A stretch of DNA of 57,458 nt, taken from an uncultured Burkholderiales bacterium (GTDB taxonomy: Bacteria > Pseudomonadota > Gammaproteobacteria > Burkholderiales > Burkholderiaceae_C). The notes below the pieces were generated by a model. It had not been told where the DNA came from and did no database searches. It saw only the letters and a list, made by a program, of their open reading frames with translations. The DNA is taken from assembly GCA_903842945.1 (NCBI GenBank), contig CAIMNS010000100.1:1-57458 (forward strand), read 5' to 3'. The position numbers and the translations under genes were made by a program. Position 1 is the first letter of the stretch. Every line of letters starts with the position of its first letter. Below, piece after piece: positions 43,137 to 52,036 of this stretch.

Positions 43137-44948
43137 TTACTTTTTAGACTTGGCGGTCTTTTTGCTCGGCACAGCCTTTTTCGCAACTGTTTGGGCACTG
43201 GATTTTTTTGAAGCGGCCTTCTTGGTCAGTGCTTTGTTGGATTTGGCCGCTTTTGCAAAGAAAGCTTCGTCCATGTGGTGCTTGATCTCTGTGTTCATGG
43301 GCAGATCGGATCTGCGCTGCTTGGCGATCTCCTCACCTGTGATGAAGTAATCGCTCTTGACGGCACGCTTGGCCATGAGGTCGTTTCTCTCGGTCCAGTC
43401 GCCCAAGGAGTAGCCAAACCAAGGCGCCTCGGGACGCAAGGGCGGCAACTTCAACTCTTCCCAAATGTGCTTTGCATGCTCCATGAACTCACGCGTGGGC
43501 AAAGCAATGGGCGGGAAGTTGTCCTTCAAGGTCGCATCCACCAAGAGGGACGCGTCTTCTCCATGGTTTCTCTCGCTTCTGGGTCCATGTCCTGGGTCGC
43601 GGTGATTGAGGATTTGTAAATCAAGGGAGAAATTGGCGCGGTAACTCATCGCCCACAAGAGCGCATCTGCGTTGTCGGGATCGATGTCGTCGTTGATGGC
43701 AATCACAAACTTGCCCCCCGATCTGAGCAGCGAAGAGGCGCCGTACAAGGCCCTCCAGACCTCGGTGGCCGGGGTTTTTCTGTCGACCACCACCGCAATG
43801 ACTTTTCTAAGGTTGGTGAGGGGTTCGTGCATGGACACACGGATCACCCCTTTGATGCCCAGATTGCGTTTCAAGTGGTTGGTGAACACGGGCTCCAAGG
43901 CCACGCGCTTGATCAGTGAAGACTCGGAAGGGGTGACTTGAGAAATGATGGAGGTCAGAATCGCTTTTTTTCTTCTGGTGATGGCGGTGACTTCCATGTA
44001 AGCGTTGTACTCTTGCAAGTTCACGTGTCCATGGGACTCCCCAAAGGGTGCCTCCGGCTCCAAATCCTTGGTGATGATGTAGCCCTCGATCACGATCTCA
44101 GCCTCTGCGGGGACCAAGAGGTCCACCGTTTTGCACTTGACCACATTGATGGGTGCACCTGCCAGACCACCGGCCACATCGAACTCATCGGTGTCTTCAG
44201 AGAGTTTTTGAGCAGAGGTGAAGGCCACACTGGGTGGGCAACCCAAGATCACCGCAGCCGGTAACTTCTGACCCTTGGCTTTGGCTTTTTCCCAATGCGC
44301 ATAAATGCCAGGTTGGTTCTCTAAAGATGGGTTCATGCCAAGCCGCGTGGGTGACTTGATCTGCCCTCGGTAGATGCCCATGTTTTGAATGCCCGTCTCA
44401 GGATCCTTGGTGATGTATTGAGACAAGGTGGTGTAGGGTGCATTGTCCCATCCTGGTGTTGAAATGGGCACGGGAATGCCGTCCAGGCCTTGACCAGGTT
44501 TTAAAAGATCTTTACCCGTGATCACGATTTCTTGGCAGGGCGCTTCTTTTAAAACACGCGGCTTGATGGGGTTGGCGATCGCTTTGTTCCAAGTTTTTCC
44601 GATGTCTTGAATGTTGCAGCCCATGCCCATGCTGTAGATTTCTCGGTTCGCGGCCAAAGCGCCCACAACCACCGGGATGTCGTATTTGTGGCCTTTGCTG
44701 TCGGTCACATTGGTGAACAAAAAGGCTTTGCGATCGGGCTCGGCAATGCCGCCTCTGAATTGCCATCTGACCAAAGGATGCATCTCGGTGTCTTTGTTGA
44801 TCTCACGATCAACCGTGATCAACAGGCCGGCACGCTTAAGGGAGGCCAGGTGTTCATGCAAATCCGGATAGTCGCGAGCGGGTTCATGCTGGGATGGAGG
44901 GGTGGTTTTGGGAGTTGCAGCAGTTTTGGCGCGCGTTGTTTTCTTCAT
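43137..44948 (-). CDS. UbiD-family (de)carboxylase with a Lys/Ala-rich C-terminal tail
   Basis: A 603-residue protein, about 100 longer than usual UbiDs. The core (about 28-550) has 'GIYRGQI' (active-site Arg), 'EIVIEGYI' and 'EAPFGESHGHV' (active-site Glu) and 'NDDIDPDNADALLWAM'. The N-terminus is a basic 'KKTTRAKTAATPKTT' segment. The C-terminus (about 560-603) is a 'KKAASKK..KK.VPSKK' tail like histone H1 or AlgP. The core closely parallels the UbiD at 54992. The tail may bind nucleic acid, polyphosphate or membranes, or be a localisation tag. It is the last gene of the second XDH module and depends on UbiX. Confidence 0.88.
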   Translation of the reverse strand: MKKTTRAKTAATPKTTPPSQHEPARDYPDLHEHLASLKRAGLLITVDREINKDTEMHPLVRWQFRGGIAEPDRKAFLFTNVTDSKGHKYDIPVVVGALAANREIYSMGMGCNIQDIGKTWNKAIANPIKPRVLKEAPCQEIVITGKDLLKPGQGLDGIPVPISTPGWDNAPYTTLSQYITKDPETGIQNMGIYRGQIKSPTRLGMNPSLENQPGIYAHWEKAKAKGQKLPAAVILGCPPSVAFTSAQKLSEDTDEFDVAGGLAGAPINVVKCKTVDLLVPAEAEIVIEGYIITKDLEPEAPFGESHGHVNLQEYNAYMEVTAITRRKKAILTSIISQVTPSESSLIKRVALEPVFTNHLKRNLGIKGVIRVSMHEPLTNLRKVIAVVVDRKTPATEVWRALYGASSLLRSGGKFVIAINDDIDPDNADALLWAMSYRANFSLDLQILNHRDPGHGPRSERNHGEDASLLVDATLKDNFPPIALPTREFMEHAKHIWEELKLPPLRPEAPWFGYSLGDWTERNDLMAKRAVKSDYFITGEEIAKQRRSDLPMNTEIKHHMDEAFFAKAAKSNKALTKKAASKKSSAQTVAKKAVPSKKTAKSKK

Positions 44949-44992
44949 GGTAAAAATCCGGGAAAATAAAAAAAGATTGAAAAAGGGGGACC

Positions 44993-46051
44993 TTAGTTTT
45001 TGGGAATCTTGGTCACGTTTTGCTCATAGAGCTTGGTCCACTTTGCATAATTGTCGATGATGTAGTTGGGGTCGATCACCTGGATCTTGAGCTCTGGATA
45101 AGGATTGGTCGCTTTGGTGCTTGTGGGGTAGTAGCCCAACGTGGTGAGCAACTTTTGCGTCTCAGGCGACAACAAATAGTCATAAAACAGCAAGGCGGTG
45201 TAGGGATGAGGCGCTTTGGCAGCCACGCCCATGTTAAAGCCTTGGGCCACCACAGGATCCAAGGCAAACCAGTCCACCGGTTTGCCTGCTTTTTTATCCT
45301 TTTCAGGCAAATCGATGTACACCGTCAAGCCCAGTGGCACTTCGCCTGCGATCACCAAGTTGTGCAACAAGGACACGCCAAGGCGTGAGGAAAAACCGTT
45401 TTTCTGACCGATCTCTTTGAACAATGCGATGCCTTTTTCCTCCCCCATGGATTGCGTGACTTTGGCAAACCATTCCTCGGCCTTGGACTCAATGCCAAGA
45501 TTGCCCTTGAAGCGCGGGTCCAGCAAGTCGTTGAAACTCTTGGGCAAGGTTTCTTTTTTAAAGGCTTGCGTGTTGTAGGACTGAACCACCACGTTCATGA
45601 ACACGCTGGACCACAGTTGGTGCGCCACGACCGCACTTGGAATCAAGTCTTTCAAGTGGGGCGAGTAAACGGGTTGGAGCAAATGCTCACGGGACATGGC
45701 CAGCATTTCGCCTGCGGGTGTCATCACCACATCCACATCGGCGTGCTTGGAGGAGGCTTCACGAACCACGCGTTGAAGGACGTTGTCACTGCCTGAGCGC
45801 CAGGCTTTGACCTTGATGCCTGTTTTGGCTTCAAAGGGCGCCAAAAGAGCTGCCAAATCCTGTGGCCTAGACGCCGTGTAGACGGTCAACCCACCCTCAG
45901 ACTTGGCCAAGGCGGTGATTTTTTCTGTTCGGTCAGCTTTGTCATAGGTGAGCGGCAAGGGCGCAACGCTTTGTCCAAAGACCAAGCCACTCATGAGGCA
46001 TCCCAGGCACAGGCCAAGTTTCAAGTTCCATTCAGCTAGGCTTGATGTCAT
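44993..46051 (-). CDS. Family 1 extracellular solute-binding protein (AfuA/iron- or thiamine-type ABC)
   Basis: The product is about 352 residues from the Met at 46051, which has GGAGA seven bases upstream. The signal peptide ends near 'GLVFGQS'. 'GGLTVYTASRPQDLAALLAPFEAKTGIKVKAWR' and 'HADVDVVMTPAGEMLAM' are typical of the ABC binding proteins for Fe3+, spermidine or aromatic acids. No ABC permease or ATPase is adjacent, so it is an orphan like the TctC proteins. Its place between a TctC and a UbiD gene suggests that it binds a pathway substrate rather than iron; that is inference. Confidence 0.87.
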   Translation of the reverse strand: MTSSLAEWNLKLGLCLGCLMSGLVFGQSVAPLPLTYDKADRTEKITALAKSEGGLTVYTASRPQDLAALLAPFEAKTGIKVKAWRSGSDNVLQRVVREASSKHADVDVVMTPAGEMLAMSREHLLQPVYSPHLKDLIPSAVVAHQLWSSVFMNVVVQSYNTQAFKKETLPKSFNDLLDPRFKGNLGIESKAEEWFAKVTQSMGEEKGIALFKEIGQKNGFSSRLGVSLLHNLVIAGEVPLGLTVYIDLPEKDKKAGKPVDWFALDPVVAQGFNMGVAAKAPHPYTALLFYDYLLSPETQKLLTTLGYYPTSTKATNPYPELKIQVIDPNYIIDNYAKWTKLYEQNVTKIPKN

Positions 46052-46113
46052 GTTCATTCTCCAATGTGTTGGTGCGATGAGGCAGCGTTCGCCGATGATC
46101 GGCGAATCAAGCC

Positions 46114-47127
46114 TTATTCTTTTTCAATGTTGCTTCTCTTGACCACCTCGCCCCAATAGGCGAATTCGCTTTTCATGTACTGCGACGCCTCTTCAGGCGA
46201 GGTGCTGAACCTGGGTTGCAAACCCAATGCATTGAGCTTTTGCTCCATCTCAGGCGTCGACACCACGCTCATCAAGGATGTGTAGGTCGATTGCACCAGT
46301 GTTTTGGGGCTGCCTTGGGGCAACAAGAGCATGAGCCAAGTCACGGCGGTAAAGTCCGTCATGCCTTGCTCTTTGAAGGTGGGCACTTGGGAGAAGATGC
46401 CGCCTAGGCGCTTGCTGCTGCCCGTGGCAATCGCTCTGAGGCGACCCGACTCCACGTGCGTTCTCACCGACGAGGCGGTCTCCAGCGCCATAGACACGTT
46501 GCCAGCCACCACATCGGTCAAACCGGCCACACTGCCCTTGTAGGGGATGTGCGTGATTTTCAAGCCGGCACGGCGCTTTAACTCTTCCATGGCCAAATGG
46601 GACACCGTGCCATTGCCTGAGGAGGCATTGGTCAACTTGTCCGGATTGCTCTTGGCATAAGCCAAGAGTTCTTTCAAGTTGAGGGCTGGCAGGTTGGGGT
46701 TGCAAACCAGCACAAAGGGCAAGTCACCGACCAGACCCACCGAGTCAAAGTCCTTCAAGGTGTCGTAACCCACGCTTTTGTAAATGTGCGGGTTGGTGTC
46801 CAAGGCTGACATGTGGGCCATCATCATCACGCTGCCATTGGCAGGGGATTTGGCCAACTGGGACAAAGCCATGCTGCCGCCTTGACCGGGTCGGTTGTCG
46901 ACAATGAAATTGTCGCCCGTCAAGGTGTTGAGTTTTTCCGCAATCACTCGCGTCACCATGTCGGTGGCTTGTCCCGCTGGAAAGCCGACAAACACTTTTA
47001 CCACTTTGCCCGAGCTCGTTTGAGCCAAGCTGCTTTGAAGGCCAAGGGCGCCCAGGCCTGCCCAAAGACCTTTGAGGGTCAATCGACGAGCTTTTTCTGT
47101 TGCGTTCAAGGGGTAGAGTTTTTTCAT
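46114..47127 (-). CDS. Bug/TctC substrate-binding protein with a Tat-like signal
   Basis: A 337-residue precursor. Its N-terminus has 'KARRLTLKG' before the hydrophobic stretch and 'SSLAQTS', so the Tat route is likely, unlike most TctCs here. The Bug motif reads 'GFPAGQATDMVTRV', and 'HIPYKGSVAGLTDVVAGNV' is the hinge. GGAG lies seven bases before the ATG. It is the fourth gene of the coxG-led half of the second module. Confidence 0.9.
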   Translation of the reverse strand: MKKLYPLNATEKARRLTLKGLWAGLGALGLQSSLAQTSSGKVVKVFVGFPAGQATDMVTRVIAEKLNTLTGDNFIVDNRPGQGGSMALSQLAKSPANGSVMMMAHMSALDTNPHIYKSVGYDTLKDFDSVGLVGDLPFVLVCNPNLPALNLKELLAYAKSNPDKLTNASSGNGTVSHLAMEELKRRAGLKITHIPYKGSVAGLTDVVAGNVSMALETASSVRTHVESGRLRAIATGSSKRLGGIFSQVPTFKEQGMTDFTAVTWLMLLLPQGSPKTLVQSTYTSLMSVVSTPEMEQKLNALGLQPRFSTSPEEASQYMKSEFAYWGEVVKRSNIEKE

Positions 47128-47183
47128 GGTGGGGTCTCCAAATCTATTTTTTTATCCATCGATGGCTTGGTTCCAAGCTTTTT

Positions 47184-47873
47184 TCAATGCATGAATTTAG
47201 CACCCGCAATGGCTAAAAGAGCACCCAGGGTTGCAGCCGGTGCAAGCCACCAAGCCGGGACCACGTAAGCATGGCGATGGGCTTCATCCACACTTGTCGT
47301 CGCACTTTTGCTTGCGTTTGCCACAACATGGCCTTGGGTGGCCAAGGTGCCAGCTGTTGTGGACGAACTTGAACTTGGGCTTGGGTTTGGGCTTGAGATG
47401 GAGCTGACCACCGCCGAGCTCGGTGGACTAGGGGTCGGGTTGAGTTGACTCTCAAAGGCCTTGAAGAAGTCATCGGTCATTTTTTTAGCCACGCTGTCAA
47501 TCAAACGAGAGCCGACCTGCGCCAATTTACCCCCCACTTGGGCTTTGGCTTCGTAGGACAACTCCGTGCCTCCATCCACCGTGCGCAACGTGACACTGGA
47601 AGAGCCTTTGCCAAAACCAACTGCACCGCCTTGACCTTCAAAGAGCATCACACACGATTCAGGGGCGTTGACTTCGGTCATTTTCAAGGAGCCTTGGAAA
47701 CGCGCTCTCAAGGGCCCTATGGCGGTTTTGATGATCACTTTGAATTCATCGGTGTCCGTTTTCTCCACCGACTCACATCCAGGCAAGCACAGCTTCAAAA
47801 TAACGGGATCGTTCAATGCATGCCAAACAGTTTCACGCTTGGAGGGGATGATTTTTTTTCCGATGATTTCCAT
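47184..47873 (-). CDS. coxG: CoxG-family (SRPBCC) protein with C-terminal membrane anchor
   Basis: A 229-residue protein. A CoxG/SRPBCC domain (about 1-145, 'WHALNDPVILKLCLPGCESVE', 'LSYEAKAQVGGKLAQVGSRLIDSVAKKM') is followed by a Ser/Pro-rich linker and a C-terminal helix ('WWLAPAATLGALLAIAGAKF'). CoxG proteins recruit the molybdenum hydroxylase to the membrane in Oligotropha. Here the partner set does not have the CO-oxidising loop. A perfect FNR box lies upstream. The gene also begins the TctC-SBP-UbiD series. Confidence 0.9.
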   Translation of the reverse strand: MEIIGKKIIPSKRETVWHALNDPVILKLCLPGCESVEKTDTDEFKVIIKTAIGPLRARFQGSLKMTEVNAPESCVMLFEGQGGAVGFGKGSSSVTLRTVDGGTELSYEAKAQVGGKLAQVGSRLIDSVAKKMTDDFFKAFESQLNPTPSPPSSAVVSSISSPNPSPSSSSSTTAGTLATQGHVVANASKSATTSVDEAHRHAYVVPAWWLAPAATLGALLAIAGAKFMH

Positions 47874-47933
47874 TTGATTTGACTTCTTTTAAAAAACTAA
47901 AAAATTGACCCCGGATTTTTCAAGGACAAGCGT

Positions 47934-47947
47934 TTGATGTTGATCAA
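47934..47947 (-). promoter_or_regulatory. Perfect FNR consensus upstream of coxG
   Basis: TTGATGTTGATCAA fits TTGAT-N4-ATCAA at all ten fixed bases. It sits in the only sizeable gap (about 145 nt) of the second module, centred about 67 nt before the coxG start. A -10 at class-II distance is poor. Control of coxG, tctC, the binding protein and ubiD is inferred. Confidence 0.6.
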
Positions 47948-48018
47948 TAGTTCAATGGGATGCAAAGCCACTCTAAAGCAGTTCTTCGCACCCCAAGGAT
48001 CTTACATCGAGGAGTCTC

Positions 48019-48750
48019 TCAATGGGCCTTTTTCTTCATCTCTTGCGCCGTGTTGACCATCGAGTGAAGGCTTCTGGCGTAATCGATGGCGCCTTGCTCG
48101 TCCATGCGAGGTGCCACTCTTAAATACTCTTTCAAACCTAAAATCGCTGGCCTTGGTCTTGAGAGCAGCAGATCGCAGAATCTTTGCACTTCTGCGTCAA
48201 GTTGGTCCTCGCTCACCACATTGCTCACGATGCCGAAAGACAGCGCTTTGTGAGCGTCGATAAAGTCGGCCGAGTAGGCCATCCATAAAATTGCATTGCG
48301 GTTCATGCGGTCATAGATCGCTGACATCACCATGGTGGGCATCACATTGTGGGCAATTTCAGGAATGTTGAAGGTGCTGGTATCACTGGCAAAGCTCACG
48401 TCACACAGCGAGGCAATGGCTGTTCCAAAGCCCATGACCCGTCCCCTCAAGACGCCAACGACCGGGACCAAGCAAGAGCGCAAGGCTTTGTAGCTGTTAA
48501 AAATAGAGTCGTATTCTGCGCGACGCGTGTAGGCCTCAGGCGCGGGTGGATGACCCGCATCGCGAACACGTCCGGTACAAAAGTCTGGGCCCACGCTGTC
48601 CAAGAGCACCATGTCCGAGGTTTCGTGCGCCATCAAAACGGCCTTGGAGAGTGCTGCCGCCATGCTGTCCGACACGCCGTTGTCCTCGCTGCGGTTGAAG
48701 GTGATTTTAAGAATGCGTCCGACTTGTTGGACGATGATGTGTTCACTCAT
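48019..48750 (-). CDS. Enoyl-CoA hydratase/isomerase (crotonase) family protein
   Basis: A 243-residue protein with a crotonase fold: the oxyanion segments around 'GPDFCTGRVRD' and 'GRVMGFGTAIASLCDV', and 'FNIPEIAHNVMPTM' with the usual acidic position. AAGGA lies seven bases before the ATG. It starts ten bases after the alpha/beta hydrolase gene. With an XDH hydroxylase and UbiD, a hydratase, hydrolase or C-C lyase acting on a CoA ester is possible (compare HmfE in furoate breakdown). The exact reaction is not readable. Confidence 0.88.
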   Translation of the reverse strand: MSEHIIVQQVGRILKITFNRSEDNGVSDSMAAALSKAVLMAHETSDMVLLDSVGPDFCTGRVRDAGHPPAPEAYTRRAEYDSIFNSYKALRSCLVPVVGVLRGRVMGFGTAIASLCDVSFASDTSTFNIPEIAHNVMPTMVMSAIYDRMNRNAILWMAYSADFIDAHKALSFGIVSNVVSEDQLDAEVQRFCDLLLSRPRPAILGLKEYLRVAPRMDEQGAIDYARSLHSMVNTAQEMKKKAH

Positions 48751-48760
48751 GGTGGGTTCC

Positions 48761-49573
48761 TTAGGAGGTTTGAAAGAAATGACGCATCATGCTTGCGTTA
48801 AAGCGTGTGCTTTGATCGATGTTGGGCAAGTGGCCCGCGTTGGGAATGATGTCCAATTTGCTGCCCTTGACAAGACCAGCGATGTGACCCATGGCTTGAG
48901 GCAAGGGGCCATCGTTGGCGCCCACCAGCAAGGTCATGGGCACTTGGATGTCAGACACACGACCTAAATAATCAAGGGATTGAATGGATTTGGCGCAGCC
49001 TATGAAACCCTCTAGACTCGTCGCACTTGCGGTTTGAATGAAGCGTTGCGCGATGTCAGGGTTGTTTTGAATGAAGTCTGGCCCAAACCATCGCTGCACC
49101 GTGGGTGCTGCCAGCGCTTGAACGCCTTGGTCCTGGGCGATTTGTATGCGCTCATCCCAAGGCTTGGCAAAGTCTGGCGTCATGTCAGCTCGACCATCGC
49201 ACAGCAGCACACTCAAGAGTCGAGGTGCATGCGCCAAGGCCAAACCAAAACCACTCATGGCACCCAATGACAGGCCCACATAATGGGCTTGGGCCACGCC
49301 AAGAAAGTCCATGATGCGGATACAGTCCTGTGCCAAGTCATCCATGTGATAGGGGCCTTTGGGCGCCGTCGATTGGCCGTGACCTCGGGTGTCGGCCGAC
49401 ACCACTCGAAAGCCGCAAGCGCTGAGCAACTGTGACTGCTCTTGCCACATCATCGCACTCGATAAGATGGAATGGGCCATCAAAATCACGGGCGCATCGC
49501 TCGCTCCTTGGATGTGCACGGCCAAGTCGCCGTCAGGGATGGGGATCAGTTGGGTGTGAATGGGAAAAGTCAT
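48761..49573 (-). CDS. Alpha/beta hydrolase (3-oxoadipate enol-lactonase-like)
   Basis: A 270-residue cytosolic protein with nucleophile Ser102 in GLSLGA, Asp in 'VGANDGPLP' and His in 'NAGHLPNID'. The layout 'DTRGHGQSTAP..Y.MDDLAQD' is close to PcaD and MhpC types. It probably hydrolyses a lactone or ring-fission product of the pathway. No RBS of note. It lies between the XDH large-subunit gene (54 nt) and the crotonase gene (10 nt). It is a different family from the hydrolase of the first module. Confidence 0.87.
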   Translation of the reverse strand: MTFPIHTQLIPIPDGDLAVHIQGASDAPVILMAHSILSSAMMWQEQSQLLSACGFRVVSADTRGHGQSTAPKGPYHMDDLAQDCIRIMDFLGVAQAHYVGLSLGAMSGFGLALAHAPRLLSVLLCDGRADMTPDFAKPWDERIQIAQDQGVQALAAPTVQRWFGPDFIQNNPDIAQRFIQTASATSLEGFIGCAKSIQSLDYLGRVSDIQVPMTLLVGANDGPLPQAMGHIAGLVKGSKLDIIPNAGHLPNIDQSTRFNASMMRHFFQTS

Positions 49574-49627
49574 GTTCGTTCGCTTAAAGAGGACAAAGAG
49601 AGATGGTATCGCCTAAAGGCTTCAAGT

Positions 49628-52036
49628 TCATACCGCGGCTTTAGCAAGTTTTGATTTTTCCACAGCACTCCAAATGGCCTGAGGTGTCATGGGCAAGTGA
49701 TCGATGCTGGCACCCATGGGTGCCAGTGCATCATTGACGGCACTGGCGATCGCGGCAGGTGCACCCAAATAACCCGCCTCACCCGAGCCTTTTTGACCAA
49801 ACTCGGTCAAGGGGGAAGGTGTGCAGTGGTCCACAATGCTGATCGGGGGCACTTCATGCGCTGTGGGCAAGAGATAGTCCATGAAGGTCCCAGCCAACAG
49901 CTGCCCTTCTTCAGAAAAGGCAAACTTCTCCATCAAAGCCGCTCCCAAGCCATGGGCAATTCCACCATAGGTCATGCCGTGCACCACGTCGGGGGAGATC
50001 ATCACGCCGCAGTCGTGTCCGCAGACGTAGCGATGAATTTGAACCTTGAAGGTGCCGGGGTCAATGCTGGCCAAAATCACATGCGCTTCAAAGGAGTGGC
50101 AGGGGTACATCTGCACCCGTCCATCTTCGGTGGGCAATTGTCCGCCAGTGGGAACTTCCCAAACAAATTTCTCTTGAAGTCCTGGCTCCATACCGCTTGG
50201 TAGGCAGTGGTATTTGCGGTGGGCGATTTCAATCAAAGCGTCCCATGACATCTTGTGTTGTGGTGTGGATTTTTCAAACACACCACCACCCTCGAAGGCC
50301 AATTCGTCCACGCTGCGCTGCATGTTATGAGCTGCAATGAGGAGCAATTTGGCGCGTATTTTCTTGGCCGCTCCTGCGGCCGCACCGCCAAGCATGATCG
50401 CCATGCGGGAGCCCACAGGGCTGTTGGAGGGGAGAGCGTTCAACGAGTCTGCGTGAACGACGCGAATGCTGTCGGGCTCGCGCTCAAGGATTTCGCCCAC
50501 CACCGTGGAGACCAAGGTCTCGTGGGCTTGGCCTGAGGAGGAGGTGCCCATCAACGCGGTGATGCTGCCAGACAAGTCGATACGCACCAAGCAAGAATCC
50601 ATCCAGGTGGTGGTCTCGTTTTTTGGATTGAACAAGGGCTCAAAGGAGGAGTTGCCGCCTGAGGGTTCCAGACAAGTGGAAAAGCCAACGCCCGCGTGAA
50701 TGCCCTTCGCTCTTAAAGCGTCGCGTTGTTGGAGCAAACTCTCAAGCCCAGCCTCTTGCAGCGCTTTGTCCAAGACCACTGAATAATTGCCCGAGTCGTA
50801 GCTTGTGCCACTGGGAATCAGGTAGGGGAACTCATCGTGCTTGATCATGTTGAGTTTTCTAAGCGCGATGCGGTCCATTTTCAAAAAGCGTGAGACTTTA
50901 TCGATACCCGTTTCAATGGCATAGTTGGTGGGAGACTGCCCAAAACCGCGGACGGCCTCTTGAGGGGTTTTGTGGGTGAGCACAGCCTTTGCATCGTACT
51001 CGACGCTGTTGATTTTATAGGGCCCCACAATTGCACCCACGGGTTTGCCCAATTGAAGCGGTGAGCGGCCAGAGTAAGCACCGATGTCTTCCAAAGCATG
51101 CATCTTCATGCACTTGATGTCCCCTTGGGAGTTAAAGCCCAGGGTCACATCAAAGATTCGGTCTGGGCCTTGCATGTCGCCTCCGCGCATGTTCTCTAAG
51201 CGGTCCTCGATCAAGCGCACAGGGCGGCCTAATTTTTTGGCCAAATAGGCCACAAGGATCGTGTGTTTCAAGCCGCGCTTGACCCCATAACTGCCGCCCA
51301 CGTCCACATCAAAGTGCACCCGCACAGCGTTGCCGGGCAACCTGAGTGCTTTGGCCACTTGGTCGGGAAACTTGGGCATTTGGATGGAGGCCCAGACGTC
51401 CAAGATCGAGGTCGCGTCATGCCACTCGCAGACCACGGCAAAGGTTTCGATCGGCACGGTCGAGTTCCTGGCCCAATGCACGCGGTAGCTCAGTTGGTGT
51501 TCGCAGTTGCTGAAGTCTTCTTCAACCGGGCCCCATACAAATTTTCTGTGAAAGATCACATTCGATCCATGCTTGGGGTGAACCAAGGGGGCATTGTCCA
51601 AAAGAGCTTTCTCTGGGTCGATGATGTGATCGAGCACTTCATATTGAATGTCCACCCATTCAGCGGCATCTTCGGCCAAGGCACGGGTCTCGGCAACGAC
51701 AGCTGCGACCCACTCTCCCGCATACCGTGCGGTACCGATGGCCAAGGGATAGCGGGTCACTTGGGGTGCATCCACGCCAGGCAAAATCGGATCAATGGCT
51801 TGAAAGAGTTCCTCCCCCGTCAAGACGGCGTGAACGCCTGGCATGGCCAAGGCAGCAGACGCATCGATGTGCAGGATGTTGGCGCAAGCGTAGGGACTTG
51901 AAATCAAGGCCACGTGCAACATGCCTGCGCGGTGGATGTCCGCGGCATAATGACCTTGGCCCACAACAAAGCGCTGGTGCTCTACGGCGCGACGGTGGCG
52001 ACCGATGTACTTGAAGGCGGTTTTTTCAGTTGACAT
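49628..52036 (-). CDS. XDH-family hydroxylase, molybdopterin-binding large subunit (second set)
   Basis: An 802-residue protein with the same architecture as 25316 but a distant sequence. The moco segment is 'VGGSYGVKR', the active-site loop 'AVRGFGQSP', and the catalytic Glu lies in 'KGSGEAGYLGAPAA'. The AYRCSFR loop of CO dehydrogenase is absent, so CoxG association does not mean CO oxidation here. It overlaps the small-subunit gene by 11 bases. A heteroaromatic or acyl-CoA hydroxylase is the best description. Confidence 0.92.
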   Translation of the reverse strand: MSTEKTAFKYIGRHRRAVEHQRFVVGQGHYAADIHRAGMLHVALISSPYACANILHIDASAALAMPGVHAVLTGEELFQAIDPILPGVDAPQVTRYPLAIGTARYAGEWVAAVVAETRALAEDAAEWVDIQYEVLDHIIDPEKALLDNAPLVHPKHGSNVIFHRKFVWGPVEEDFSNCEHQLSYRVHWARNSTVPIETFAVVCEWHDATSILDVWASIQMPKFPDQVAKALRLPGNAVRVHFDVDVGGSYGVKRGLKHTILVAYLAKKLGRPVRLIEDRLENMRGGDMQGPDRIFDVTLGFNSQGDIKCMKMHALEDIGAYSGRSPLQLGKPVGAIVGPYKINSVEYDAKAVLTHKTPQEAVRGFGQSPTNYAIETGIDKVSRFLKMDRIALRKLNMIKHDEFPYLIPSGTSYDSGNYSVVLDKALQEAGLESLLQQRDALRAKGIHAGVGFSTCLEPSGGNSSFEPLFNPKNETTTWMDSCLVRIDLSGSITALMGTSSSGQAHETLVSTVVGEILEREPDSIRVVHADSLNALPSNSPVGSRMAIMLGGAAAGAAKKIRAKLLLIAAHNMQRSVDELAFEGGGVFEKSTPQHKMSWDALIEIAHRKYHCLPSGMEPGLQEKFVWEVPTGGQLPTEDGRVQMYPCHSFEAHVILASIDPGTFKVQIHRYVCGHDCGVMISPDVVHGMTYGGIAHGLGAALMEKFAFSEEGQLLAGTFMDYLLPTAHEVPPISIVDHCTPSPLTEFGQKGSGEAGYLGAPAAIASAVNDALAPMGASIDHLPMTPQAIWSAVEKSKLAKAAV

